DNA from: Pleodorina starrii
Taxonomy: Eukaryota > Chlorophyta > Chlorophyceae > Chlamydomonadales > Volvocaceae
Assembly (NCBI GenBank): GCA_030267565.1
Contig: BRXU01000031.1
Location: 868,001 to 932,000 of the forward strand
Direction of reading: 5' to 3'
Length of the DNA: 64,000 nt
Part shown: piece by piece, positions 47,501-60,000 of the stretch
How positions within the stretch are numbered: position 1 is the first letter of the stretch
Layout: every line of letters begins with the position of its first letter
Notes under the pieces: model-generated
Seen by the model: only the letters and a program-made list of their open reading frames with translations
The model's database searches: none
Told to the model about the DNA's origin: nothing
Translations under genes and position numbers: made by a program

Positions 47501-49045
47501 CGCTAGGGGCACTGGCCCATCTCCCCACGTCCTGAGGGTGGTCTTATGCCTCTCTGCTCCACTCCACGATTCCGCGATGTGTGTATGTGTGCGGGCGTGT
47601 GCGTGTGTGTGTGCAGCGAGCTGTGCTCAAACTCTGTTCTTATTCGGGTGCCGTATATGAGCCTTTATTTTGGAACGTAGGGACGGTTGGTCGCTATGGA
47701 TCGTTCCGTATTTGTTCATTGGTGCATCTGCTCCTATTCATCCATCAAATCGATGCGAGCAACGCCGGCTCCCTCCCACCTGTCCAAGGCCTTTGGGGAA
47801 ACGGCTACGTGGTGGCTGGGCCAGCGCTTGTGTGTGCGTGCGTGCCCACGTCCCCCTGTGTGATACCGGTAGTTTGCCGTTTTTCATCCCTGGGAGGTAC
47901 CGTAGGTGCCTGGGGCGCTGGGTTTGTTGGGTGTGCGTAGGGTCCTTGATCGGGGCAGGGGCGGGCACCAGCCCCCCGGGTCTTACCGTAAGCCGATTCG
48001 GGTGAATCGCCGGGGTGCATTAGCTATAGCCGGTACTCCCCTCCGTTGAGTGTTTAGTTTTTTCACTTGTGACAGGGTTTTAGAGGTTACGGTATGCCCC
48101 TCGTGAGACGTGTCAACCTCTTGCGTGCACCGGAGCTTCTGCTACAGTATCTGGCGCTGGGTCTTGTCCGACTCCCACTGAGACGTGGCTGTCGTTGGCG
48201 GGGCCGTTGGCACTTGGGACTTCGCGACACTTCGGACGCCGGCGCAGGCGATGTGCGGCGCCAGCTGCCTCCCTGGCTGCCTCCCGTAACTTAGGGTAAA
48301 AGCCTCTTCCACGCTCCACAGGGCGTGTGTGTATTTCCCCCGGTTCCCCACTTGAGGGTGGTCACGTGGTACGGCAGAGCCGGTCCCCCAACGGCCACCT
48401 CACCTCATCTCGCCGCATTCCGTCTCGCCTCCTCGATACGCCAGCTCATGAAACCTCATCCCACAAACCCACAAGCCCGCAAGCAGTGCTCATCAAAACG
48501 GGCTCGCCGCCGAGGGGCCGAGCCCTATTTAGAACCTGAAGGACCCACCGCCATTCCCGGCACCAGGCGGGAACAACCGCTCCAGGCCAAAACAAACACA
48601 CCAGCCGCCAATGCCTCTTTCCTAACACTCTGCGGAATGCAACCTACCAACCAACATAACTACCACCGACAAGTCACCACCCGTCCTACGGGTCGCTCCC
48701 ACAGCACACCGTGTCGGCCACCGTGTCGCCGCCCATGCATGTGGACTTGTGGAGCGCAGGGGCGTGACCACACCTGCGTGTCGAATGTGCCGAAATGCTT
48801 TCCATCGATGGTTCGGCTCCGCGCCGAACATGATAGCGTTACTCCCGGCACGATTGTGTGACATTCGGATGTTTTTTTTCTCGGCACGGGAGACAGTCCG
48901 GTGAAGGGACCCAGCGCCGCGAAAGCTAAAACACCCACGTCCACCGTACTAGATCCTGATCAAGACAGCATGCACAACAAAACTCATGCATGAAGTCGAG
49001 CCGCGTCATCCGGCGGTGCGGGACCTCAATCGGGAGTCCGGGAGC
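44592..49045. other. 4.4-kb region between MYB and MsrA 3' ends, no gene recognised
   Basis: The region lies between two convergent genes, so it is expected to hold two 3' UTRs; a long MYB 3' UTR is possible. It stays GC-rich to about 48.9 kb and includes GT-rich (45110-45185), alternating GC (46065-46080) and GTGCTGTGCTG-type repeats. The longest open frame (46174-47358, +) has no domain, no codon regularity and an Arg/Cys-heavy composition. Confidence 0.45.
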
Positions 49046-52000
49046 TCAGAAGGGCAGCTCGGGGCATCCGGTCGGCTCGATGCGGCCCAGACCCGCCACC
49101 AGATTCCGAAGGTCCCGCACGTACTCCTGAGGGCGGGCGGGCACAGCCAGGTACGTACGGCAACATTGTACGACGTAACGCGTCAGGAGGTGGCGTCTGC
49201 TGTAAGGGTAGCGGCATGGTGCATTTGCCTCGTACGGCAGCGCGCAGGGCCTTGAGACGCACTGGGCAGTCTCTTATCCCAGATTCAGAAAGCGCGTACC
49301 GAGCTGCTTGGTAGCTAACCATACGGCTTATGTTGTCTTAAAGTGCGCCCCTTGACGGATAGCCGTTGTGGGGGGACGCATGTTACCAGCCATTTTGGCT
49401 CGTACACATGTAATGCCTCATGCCTCATGCCTTGTTGTGTGGTGGTGGCGGGAAGCGGGAAGCGAGGGGCTGTGGGACTTGGGACACGCAGACCGGCCAC
49501 ACTGGCTGCCGGTGAGGGGCATGAAAGCAGGCTGCCAAGTGGGGGCAGAGGAGGCGGGGCGGTCAGTCGACCCACAGCGCGTGACTTGCCCTTGACCACT
49601 CACAACCTCATGACCCCAACCGCAGGCCCCACTGTCACACCCTCATTGCCACGACGATCGGAGGGGTTGGGCGTGAAGATATTTTTCGTAGATACTTCGG
49701 TATCCCAACCCACGTGCGGCTGCACCCGTGCACCGGCTCGTGTGGCCACTTGCCAGCACACACCCCACTTTCGCCGAAGGCCTTAAAGTCGCCGCTGTGC
49801 TGCCATTTAGATTGGTCGATCTCATCGCATCGTCCCGCATGACGAGGATTCAAGAGGTCAGACGGGGGTCAGACGGGGGTCAGACGGGGTCACATCGGCG
49901 GCTCTCACTCCCTCACCCACCCACCCACCGAGCCACCCAGGCACCCACCCACCCAGCCACCCAGCCACCCACCCACCGCCCCACCCACCCACCCACCCAC
50001 CGAGGGAAAGATCTTGCCCAGGCCGTTGTGGAACTGGTGGTAGCGCTCCGCCCGGTAGAAGGGCAGCTGGGCCGAGTCCACTACCCACACCGTGTTCAGG
50101 ATGTCGTCCTGCGCAGTCCCGCGCCGCACCGCACCGCAGCATTAGCAGCAGTAGCGGCAGCGGTAGGCCCTTCGGCGCCGGGGGACACGAAGCAGCCCCG
50201 GTCGCACGGCCGCATTAGGCGCGAAACCGTTGAGGCTCGTTACGTTGCTACGTTGCGTGCAGGGTAAGGCCGAAGGCATCAGCGTGATATGCAGCGCCAG
50301 CCCCGCCCGTCACAACTGCGAGCAGGAATGCCGTGTCTGTGCTGAGCTCGCCACTTAACCCCGGTACCGTAGCTGTTGATCCGAGGCGCAGTGGATCGGC
50401 GGTGAAGTGGACCGGTCGGCGAGGAGAGGCCAATCGTCTCCGTTTCCGTGTGAGCCTGAGCTGCGACCTGCACCCCTAAGTCAAGGGGACCCGCAGATGG
50501 GACCCAACGACTCCAGGGCCGTTGAGAACCCGCCAGCGGTATCCACCAAAGGCGCGCGCCACTGATGGCGTCGACCAATTGCGCCACTGATGGTCCGTCC
50601 ATTGGTCGACTCGCCCAACCCGATCCATTGGCGGTACTCGCTCACCTCCGTTGCGCCGCCCCGGCCCATCACGTTGCCTCGTCCCTCCCGCAGCTCCATG
50701 CCGTACTTGTTCTCCTCCTGCGCCGAAAATAGGTGTTTACAAGGGGATGTTCTTTCCGGGCGGAGGGCGCAGGGCAAGGAACCGCTTGTGTGCACAATGG
50801 CGGCGCCGGGCTCGCGCGCCTGGTGGGGTTTCCTGGGGCGTGACCACGACGGGGCGGGGCTGCAGCAGCTAGGGGCTTGCGAGGCACGAAGCAACGAAGA
50901 GAGCTCTGCGGTGCCCCTACCTCGCGCTCCGACCAGGCCCTGCCCGGCCCAGCCCGGGACGTGACGCAGATCTTACGTCCTACCTGGATGACTCGGAAGA
51001 CGGGAGAGTTGACGCCGCCCGGAATGCCAATGACGTTGCGGTAGGCGGGGCCCTTGTCCTGGGGGTCCTGGGAGGGATGCGGCAAGGGAGCCAAGGCTCG
51101 CAAACGAAGCTTGGCGTGATGGTGGGCGGGAGGTCACTGAGTGTGTGTAAGGACTGGCGTCACAGGCACACATCTCACTCCCACATCCCACTCCCTCTGA
51201 TAGGTAAGTTTGCTCCATCATCGCCTAAGCTCCCCGCGCCCTACGTCCACAAGCCACCACACTAGCAACTAGCTAGGAGCCAGTCGCCATAGCCCACTCA
51301 CCGACCGCTGCATGCCTCCCGGTGTCTGTCTGAACTGCTGGAAGTACCGGGCGGCGAAGGCCCTCATCTCCTCCTCAGCGACCCGCGGGTCGGTGCTCAC
51401 GCCCAGCTGCACCACCTCCGCGTGGCCCAGCGCGTCGTAGTGGGTCTGCAGTCGGATGGGGGCGGGCGGGGAGGGGACGCAGCGGAGGTGGGGGCGGAGA
51501 TTGGGGCGGAGGTGGGGGCGGGGACGCAGCGGAGGTGGGGGCGGAGGCCGACAGCCAAATGTGGCCCACCACACAGTCCATCCCCGAGAGCGAGGCAAAC
51601 ACGTGGGAACTGTTGTCATCGCTATACTCGATCGCGGCCAAGGAGTCGGCCACAACGCGGTCGGCTAGCCGCCCCCGTCCGTATTATACACTGCCACAGT
51701 GACCACAGACCATACACCTTCGAGCAGGCGACCCCAAAGCTGAGCACACAATATGCCCTTCAGGCAGGCAATCTTCCAGAGAGCCCAGGAGCCCGATCTT
51801 CCCACATCCCATCTATCCCCACACGCTCTTGGGCAGGGCCTCGTCCACAAGCACCCAGCCCGCCGCTCTTTTGACCCTCAGTCCCGACCGGCACTCTTCC
51901 ACGTTCCACCCCGACCCGCCCCAGCAGTCCCCTCGGGTACTGACCCGTGGGTCGGAGTACACGTAGCAGACCTTCCCGCCGGGTCCCGTCTGGGTCCCCG

Positions 52001-52268
52001 CTGCGTAGCCCACCAGCGCCGTCAGCTTCTCCGGAGTGCGACCCAGCTGCTTCATCTCCACATCCACAAAGTCCTTCTGACGGCCCCAGAAGCAGCCGTT
52101 GCCAAAGTACACGCTACATGCGGCAGGGCGCGACGCCACCGTCGGCGGCAGCAGCGGCAGCACTCTCAGCGGCGGCGGCGGCGGCGGCAGCAGCGAGCAC
52201 AGGGACAGCAACGGCAGGATGGGCGCTGGCGAGGTGACGCCCATACGCCCCATAAGGTATGCATCCAT
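49046..52268 (-). CDS. MSRA: Peptide methionine sulfoxide reductase A
   Basis: Six exons, all phase 0: 51945-52268, 51302-51445, 50984-51067, 50646-50717, 50001-50108, 49046-49126 (270 aa). The catalytic motif GNGCFWGRQKDFVDVEMKQL has the nucleophilic Cys at residue 59. Further MsrA marks are VGYAAG, GHAEVVQLGVS, YRNVIG and FYRAERYHQFHN. The C-terminus EYVRDLRNLVAG...TGCPELPF carries a likely resolving Cys. The enzyme reduces methionine-S-sulfoxide in proteins using thioredoxin-type reductants. It differs from textbook MsrA by GRQKDFVDVE in place of the usual GxExxF and by a diverged middle, so it belongs to an MsrA-like algal branch. The first 50 residues are Leu/Pro-rich and may target it to an organelle or the secretory path. 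A frame at about 51545-51660 (DSLAAIEYSDDNSSHVFASL) in the first intron may be an extra or alternative exon. An additional 5' exon cannot be excluded. Confidence 0.85.
49911..50000. repeat. GGTG/GGTGGCTG minisatellite at MsrA splice donor
   Basis: On the minus strand the intron starts GTGGGTGGGTGGGTGGGTGG and continues with GGCTGGGTGGCTG-like units. Confidence 0.9.
51450..51550. repeat. GGGGGCGGAGGT-type tandem repeat in MsrA intron
   Basis: Imperfect copies of GGACGCAGCGGAGGTGGGGG and GATTGGGGCGGAGGTGGGGG in intron 51446-51944. Confidence 0.8.
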
Positions 52269-54228
52269 AATCGTGCGGATAGGCAACAAAAGAGGAGCCC
52301 CGGCGAAGTGACCGGAGGCGGTATCCGGAGGCCCGCGCCCTCCCAGGCCGCACGTGTCGGCTTACACGAGCTACCGAGGAGCCCTGCGGCTGTGGCTGCG
52401 TCTGCGTCTGCAGGTTCGACGATGCGGAGGGGGCTTACGTTTGCAAGCCGCCGGCCGTTCCGCTCTCCGTCGCGCCGGCGACAGAGTCCTCGATCGTCGC
52501 GGCGGTCACGGCCGCCGCTTCCTCCGCCATCCGGGAGCCGCCCTCCACTGCTTGCGCTGGGAGGCCCGCCGGGAGCTGCAGAGCCAGGCAGGCTGCAGCG
52601 GCGCAGCAGGCAGGGCGGTGGGCGGCAGCAGGCTGAGGAGGTCCGTGCAGCAGCCGGGGTCTTTTGCGGGGACCCCATTGCGCGACGCGACCCAGTAGGC
52701 TATCCGTGGGCTGCAAAGGAAAGCCCGGCACGGCCAAAGCCTGAGAGGGCTAGGCTCTTTTGCCGCTGAAGGCATTTTTCAGCTCCAGTCCATGTCCATC
52801 TATTCTTTGTGGCCTCCGTCTACAGAACATCCCGGGAGGTCAAGCCGCGCTTGCAGCGTTGAACACGCAGTAGGTCTCAATCGAATTCAATCAGGCACTC
52901 ATACAGGCACCTTGCCGTATTCCACGGCGTATGCGACTGGCACGGATTGTACCGCGCTCCGTTTCGTTTGCCCGGGAAAGGACCTGAAAGAACGCTCAGA
53001 GCCTGGTTACGTTTCCTTCAGCCGCTCTCACGCCCCGCACCTGCTAGCGCCACAGAGGCGAAGGCGCCGCGCAGCCCTGCTGCCTCCCGGTGCGTCTGAG
53101 GAGGCGCAGCCGCAACCCGGCTCTCCGCGTGGGCTTCGGCTCTGACGCCCTCGCGGCAGTGCCTGGGTGGGGGAGGAGGAGATGTTGAGATCAGGGGCTG
53201 TGCTCTCTCTGCCCAAGGCCTGGGGGTCGTGAATGACTGTCCCTTCTGCAGTCAAGCACTGGTGCTCGATCCATCACCCAGGCTGCTTGCCTTGGCGGTT
53301 ATGAGATGGTGACTTGTGCCTGTGTTAGGGTTGCAGCCCGGCACAAATATTTTTGCCATACCCGGATCGACTCGAGACAATGCAGGTATACCCGTGCCTG
53401 AGATGGATACGGGACGCGAGCATACGCCCAGGCGACGCCGCTGGTCGCGTCTGAAGACCACGATTGTTCATTTGTGTGCGATGAAGCAAGGCGGACATCA
53501 GGTTTCTCAGTGTGTAAAAGGCCTCTTAGTCAAGTATATAAATACCAAACTAAAAGAATCAATCCCAGCGGTTGACAGAACGTGTGGTCAGGTGTGGTGA
53601 CCGAAGGTGGACCTTCTCGAAGGCCTTTGTGGCCTTGATCACGCCTAAAGTGAAACGTAAAGGTGGGTTGTATGAATTTTGGATTTTGAGCTCTTAAGGA
53701 ATGATCGTTGGTGTGAGTCTGAAATGCTTTGTTACAGGCAACCGTGTGTTGGTTACCCGTTGGCTTCTTACAGCACGCCATTCATATAGGCACCTCGTCC
53801 TTAATCACTAGGATATTCAGTAGACGGAAGACCAAGAATATTAGACGTTTCCCCAATGTCGCCGTCATATTCACAGCGTTTGGCGCTTTCCCAATGCCGC
53901 TGACTCGCAATGCTCCAACCACCCCCAGTCTGGTTCCTGTGATGTGCTGATGTGCAAAGGTGAAAAATGTCTTGCGTATTGATCTTAATATTATAAATCC
54001 TGTCGGCACTGCATTCACCATCCAATCTCAGCCGACTGAGCCAACTGCCCTGCCCGGACGGCGACTAACGTCGTCCGGAAAGCTCACATAAATGGAGATG
54101 CTAATCATTGTTGAAATGAAAGACGATGGAAATGGTGGATGCTTAAGGCAGGGCTTGGAGCAGCTGACCGTGAGTACTTGGCAGCAGGTTCGCTAGTGTT
54201 CGTTAGGGCCTGTTCCGCTCATGTCCTG

Positions 54229-54252
54229 CCCGTTCGGCTGCAGCCGAACGGG
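54229..54252. repeat. Perfect 24-bp palindrome
   Basis: CCCGTTCGGCTG followed directly by CAGCCGAACGGG. It lies in a non-coding AT-richer island; it may be a transposon end or a cruciform-prone element. Confidence 0.8.
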
Positions 54253-55116
54253 GTCGCTTCCCGCGAGAACCGCCGCGACCTTCAGTGCAGCATTCAGTGC
54301 CAAGCGTAGCGCAGCGTTCAGTGCCAAGTCCTTGCGGCCGGAAGCCGCAAAGTGAGTGATGAGCGAATCGCTTGGGTCGCGACCCGCGGGTCATGAGCGG
54401 GGAGCCGGGGTCTGCGCGGAGGACCAAACAGGGCATGGACCAAATACAGTTGGAGCGTTGTTACGTTGACACAAGGATATCGTATCTTCGTATGTGTGTG
54501 CGAAACAGGCCGCAAAGGAGGGCGACAGGGGTGCGAGCGCTTCCGTGTGCACGGTACCGTGCATGAGCCAGGTGGGATGGCTGGGCGGCAACTCTGAAAG
54601 GACGTGTTCCGACGTGCGGTTTGAGCCCCGCTTTGGGGCTTGGTCGTTTCAGTCTTTCTTGGCAAATGGCAATACGGGAATACGGGACCATTCGGGTCGA
54701 AGAATCGTAAATGGATCTTGCCCGTGCGCGCCGTGCGTCTACGCCAGCAATAGGAATGGGACCGACCTTTTGAGTACCTGGCGTTGTCCTGCTGGCGTGA
54801 CAGCTATCAATAAGTTCTTGGACAGAAACTCTTCAGGCGCCTGTAGGTGTTGCCTGTTTAGGATAATCCCACCTGAAAAATTAGAGTACCGCGCCTGGGC
54901 ATTTACGTATCTTGTTAGGGAAACAAGTACGACGTGGTCTATTGGGGCAACGTGCCAGAGCGAGCCAGGTACTATGCGCATTCCTGCTACCGCGCGACCT
55001 ACAGTTGCTGCCCTGCTTCTTAGACAAATCTTTCTATTCTATGAAGACTCGTAATGACAACATGGAGGCAAGAATTTGCAAGCTCATCCTTCAGAAGCCA
55101 TATTTCAGTACTTTTT

Positions 55117-55157
55117 GGGCGGGGCCCCAGCGCGAAGCGCCCGGGGGGGCCCCGCCC
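55117..55157. repeat. Hairpin with 12-bp GGGCGGGGCCCC arms
   Basis: GGGCGGGGCCCC (55117-55128) and its exact complement GGGGCCCCGCCC (55146-55157) flank a 17-nt spacer. The same GGGGCCCCGCCC recurs at about 56259, roughly 1.1 kb away. Confidence 0.8.
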
Positions 55158-55958
55158 TGTAGGATTGCCCATGTCCGTGCGTGGGACGTGGGACGTGGGA
55201 AGTAATTGGACAAGTGTAGACTTTCCGCCAACGGAAAGGCTGCATAAGTAAAATATTACATTCTTTATTGCACGGTAAATTTATTATAGGAACCCAACAT
55301 CGCATGAGTAAAAACCGGTTTGGCAGTCTCCATGGACCGAGGCCGAGGTCAAACCAACACCTCTCGGCCTATAATTAATTCCAGAAGATTCATCGTTCCT
55401 TAAAGTGGAATTCTGACATGACGGCGTGAAATGAATCTTCGTTTCGGAAACAAACTATGTTTGCATTGCAAACATTCTTCCCGCGACCACACCACAGCAG
55501 CTCTGCTAGCCGGTCCGATCGTCTTTACGCATATTACTATTACAAAGGTTCCAAGGAGCAAACCATGAGGGGCAAACTGCTGGTTGTTGGACGCCAAGCC
55601 GCAAATTGCACGCACGATGCAGCCCTATGCAGCGGTCTTCTGCGGGCCGCCCAACAAGTCCAGTCGGCAACCTAGGGGATGGACTTCTACATTCCCTGTC
55701 CTAATGTTATAGCAGTCAAGCCTCCTCTATGGCGAATACCTCAGTAGCGAAGCCTGTGCACTCTCGTCGGCAACTGTACGTCATCGCTACCCTCGCAAAC
55801 AGTTCCGCTGTCCTTCTATTGGCAAGTCAGCCTGCGTGATGTGTAAATGATACACTCCATGTCTACTGTCAAGTAACTTCAGCCAATGCGCTGGCCGGAA
55901 GAGTTGCACAGTGCCGAGACGGCGCGCGATGCTAAACATGGGTCGGATTGCTGAAGCC

Positions 55959-56222
55959 GCAGGCATTTCAGATATAAAGCTCTGGCTGCCTATCAGCAGG
56001 AATGTCGATGCGACACTCTCACAGTTGACGCCCTCGCCGCTCGCTTTTGAAATGCCGTATTTCGGACGATGCGCAGATGCGCTCATGCACCCGACGGGAT
56101 GACGCGCTTCGCGCGGCGCCGGCAGGCCTTGATAACGACTCGGCTAGCAGGCATTTCGGGAAAAAGCTCTGGCTGTCTATGAGCAGGAATGTCGACACTC
56201 TCACATTTCACGCCCTCGCCGC
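55959..56222. repeat. Direct duplication, about 80 bp, 188-bp period
   Basis: GCAGGCATTTC...AAAGCTCTGGCTG...AGCAGGAATGTCGA...ACTCTCACA...ACGCCCTCGCCGC is present at 55959-56042 and again at 56147-56222, with point differences and a short deletion. Confidence 0.8.
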
Positions 56223-56437
56223 CCTAGCACTCAACTTAACCCGTACGGATTTAGTGGGGCCCCGCCCTTTTTCCGGCTTCAAGGAAGCCGACACCAACCC
56301 CTTGTCCGAAACCATGAATTTTCCGGGCTCGCGAAAAGGCCTGTCATCCTGGTTTGCAGCACCTTCTGATTTGCGTACTATCATGGCGGTTAGTTGGCTA
56401 ACGGTCTCCGAACGTCGGTCACTTGGAATATAATTAA

Positions 56438-56442
56438 TTACA
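56438..56442 (-). promoter_or_regulatory. Candidate TGTAA polyadenylation signal
   Basis: TTACA on the + strand reads TGTAA on the minus strand, about 620 nt beyond the stop of the HAD hydrolase gene. Confidence 0.3.
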
Positions 56443-57062
56443 GAGGATCTGGATAACAGCTACATAACGAGGCATAGTGCGATCGCCAGTCACTTGGGTC
56501 CCCAACTGTACCGGGCCCTGTCAGGTTTCATAATAACTGCAGCACTTGGTCCGCTCTTGGTCCCCCTCGCAACACACCTTGCGCGTGTGGACCCTGGACC
56601 TTTATTGGGGGCACATGGCAGGTGAGGAGCTGCTTGCGCCGCGTGTCGAAATTCCTGGTGCCGCTGGCTGGGCCCTCTAAGCCGCCCCGCCCAGCAGCGG
56701 TAGCCGGTAGGTTGCCCAGCCAGCCTACGAGATCAGTTCAGCCATCGGATGCTCTGTCGCAGTTCTCCTTGCATCGTTCTTCCGGGTCGCAATTCAATGA
56801 CCTCCACTTCCAGTCCACTCTCTGTCGTCGCAGGTACGGCGTGGTCGTCACAGTCGGCTCCGGAACCGGACCGAAGGCATCCCTCCCCGCCTCCCGAGAG
56901 GCCGGGCCCCCGGCGCCCGGCCTCCCCACGAAACAGACCCGACCGCGACCTGACCTGCGGACAATTCAACCCACGAGCGCCACCCCGCCGCCCTGTGAGG
57001 CTTCTAGAAGCCACACCAACGCCCGAAACACCGTCGCGCGTACGTCTTCCCCGTGCCTTGCG

Positions 57063-60000
57063 CTACCACAGAAACCGCATGGCCACATACGTCGGCGCTC
57101 CCGGCCCCTCCATCCCCTTCGGCCCCGAAACCAACCCCGGGTGGCGGCTGACAAGCTGCCTCAGCGCCGCCATATCCACGAGGGGACCCGCCTGCCCGGC
57201 TGTGGCAGCGCCGCCGCCCTCCTCCTCCTCCTCCTCCCGGGCCGACCCGCCCTCAGTTACCGTTGCCATTACCGTTACCGTTGTGGTTACCGTTGCTGCT
57301 GGAGGTTGTTGCGGTGGTTGTGGTGGTTCCCTGATCACCTCCCTGGCGTGTATGCCCCCCGCGATGAACAGCGAGTCGATACCGGCGGCCGCAGCGCTGC
57401 ACCAGGTGCCAGGAGGTGAGGGGGGCAGCAGGGAGCGGGGCGCAGGGAGCCGGGAGCAGGGAGCGGGGGGGATGGCGAGGTAGGGAGGGAAGAAGAGGGA
57501 AGGCGGAAGCGCGGGACAGGCAGGGACTGAGACCACCGCCTCCACCACGCGCCTGCCCGCGACACTCCCGCGACCCTTTTTCTCGAGCCTCATGACGAGA
57601 CGCCCTCTTCACCGCTCCTCCTCCTCGGCACGGTGACATCCTTTACCGCGTTGCTGCCCGTCCCTTCCCTTCCCTTCCCGTCCCTTCCCGTCCCTAGCTC
57701 TTTGGAGTCTCGGTACAGCACCCCCCAAGGCCCCGAGCGCTGCACTGCATCCCACCGCTCCCCATCCCCGCTCCCACTTCCGCCCCTCCCGCCAAGCGCC
57801 CTCCCTACCCCCCCCCCAATGCCCCATACGCGTCTCCCTCCCCATCCCTTCGCACACGCACACAACCCTCCAACCCTCCCGCCCCTCCCGCCCTCCTAAC
57901 CCCAACCCCGACTACAGACTCGATAACTGTGCTCGGGCTCCGGCCTATCCAATGAATAACCCCCTCCCCCCAGCCCCCCCCCACACACACATACACACAC
58001 ATACACACACACGCTTACCCCGCAATGTCATGCTCCAGGGAGTCCCCCACCGCCAGCAGTTGGTCCGTTGGCAGCCCCAGCATCTCCCCCGCTGCGCAGT
58101 AGATGAGCGGCGAGGGCTTGCCCATCAGCACCACCTGGCCCCCCGCGGCCGAGTAGGCGGCAGCCAGGGAGCCGGGCATCGCCACCAGGTCATCACCGTC
58201 CACCGTCACCTGGGGGCGGTGGGGCGGTGGGGCGGTGGGGCGGTGGGGCGGTGGGGCGGTGGGGCGGTGGGTATCGGTGGGGCGGTGTCGGTGGATTGAT
58301 TGGTGTGTGTAGGTAGGTGGGTATACGGATACGGTAGGACCGCAGTGCCCAAGTGGGGGTGGGTTGAGGAGCAGGGTTTCAAGGCGCGACTGGGACCCCA
58401 ACCCTCTGCTCCTTCCCCCAGTCCCCGCCCCTCCCACAGCAGCTCCTACAACGGATGCGCCGCCCACCGGCCCACCCACCATCCTCGTCTCCGTCCCTTC
58501 GTCGCGGTATCTTAGATCTTACCACCGAACCAGCGACCCCCACTCCCGACCCACCGACACACACTCCCGACCCACCGACCCACCGACCCACCACATCCGG
58601 GTTTGCCACCACCAGCGGCGGCGCCGCGCCTCCCCTCCGGGCCGCCTCCTCCGCCGCCCCCACCAGCAGCGACCGCAGCTCCTCCAGAGGCCGCTCCTCC
58701 ACACCCCCGCCCGGCAGCGACAGAGCCTCCGTGCCGTGCGCCAGGAAGAAATCAGCGTCCCGTGGGTCGGTCACCGCCTGGGGGCAGATTGACGCGATCA
58801 GGCCGTGTCCCGAAACGGTGGAGCCTCGTTGCGCCTCCCTGGCGCCTTGGGTGCATTCCAGCCCAATGCCAATGAGGCCCCGCTGCTGTACATGTGCCGC
58901 TACAGGGGTGAAACGGTAACCAAAGCAAAACGAAAAGGCCTCCGGGGATGTTCCCCAACAGCTGCGACTGGCCAGCTCTCCCGCACCTCCCCTGCCTCGG
59001 CTAAAACCCTAAAACCCTAAAACCCTAAAACCCTAAGCACCGGCTCCTCTGCTGACCTGCAGGCCAAAGTCCCCCAACGACGCGGGGCCTCTGCGGCTCC
59101 AGTTCATGTGGAGGCAGCGGGAACCCAGGGCCGCCCACCAGGGATCAGGTCGGCGGGTGAGGTAGCGGTGGGTCAGCTCGCCGCTGGTCACTACACCTGG
59201 GGAGGGGGGCGGTGGGAGGATGGAAGGGGGTTGGAGGTATAGAAAATCAGTCCGAGGGGGATACGGAGTGGGGGTGGGGGTGGGATAAGAATGCGTGATT
59301 GGTACTGGCTGCAGCCAATAGCCGCCTGTAATGGGGATGGGGATGGGGATGGGGATGGGGATATGGGGGGAGCCAGGGGTGAGGAAGGGAACGGGGGATG
59401 CGACGGGCGACCGGCTGCCCACTGCCGTTTGCCGTTTATGGTGGGGCGGAGGGCCGCGGAGGTGTTTCGGCGGGCTGGGGTTACCCCCCCCCCCCCACCC
59501 CACCCCGCTGCCGGACCGCCCTGCCCTGCCCTGTCCTGCTGGGTAGCACGATGGAGATGCGCACGAGGGGAGTGCGCGCTGCGTGCCCGCACACCACACC
59601 AACCTACCCAGCTCGCAGACTGCACCACCCGATCCGAGCCCATTAGCTGCAAAGACTGTCGCACTCTCTCCGCCGCAGCACAAACGTCTCGGTCGGCTTC
59701 CAAGCCACAACAGCCGCTCCATCGCCTCCACCGCTGCCATACGGTATCTCTCACGGATCCGCTCCCTTCCAAACCCCCATCCCATGTACCCACCTACGTA
59801 CTCACCAACGCACCCACCCATGCACCACACCCACCCCCTTACCCGCGAAACAGCCGGGGTCGAATCCCATGGCTGACAATTTATCCAGAGTGCCGCCCGC
59901 CCTCCGCGACGAGTTGCTGATGATGAGGAGCCGCAGACCTGCAGCGGAGGCTGCCGCCACCGCCTCCACGGCCCCCGGGTAGGGCCGCCGGCCGTCGTGC

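Larger units (their letters stand above)
52269..57062. other. 4.8-kb intergenic region, repeat debris, no defensible gene
   Basis: The first kilobase is GC-rich and contains Ala/Arg-rich frames on both strands that could be a 5' exon of MsrA or nothing. From about 53.2 to 56.5 kb the sequence is AT-richer, with a 24-bp palindrome (54229-54252), a hairpin (55117-55157) and a 188-bp-spaced direct duplication (55959-56222). The end is the 3' flank of the HAD gene. Confidence 0.5.

Noticed and set aside
56622..57419. 265-codon + frame
   Set aside because: Antisense to the last HAD exon and its 3' flank; no domain, and the minus strand carries the HAD-IIA C-terminus.
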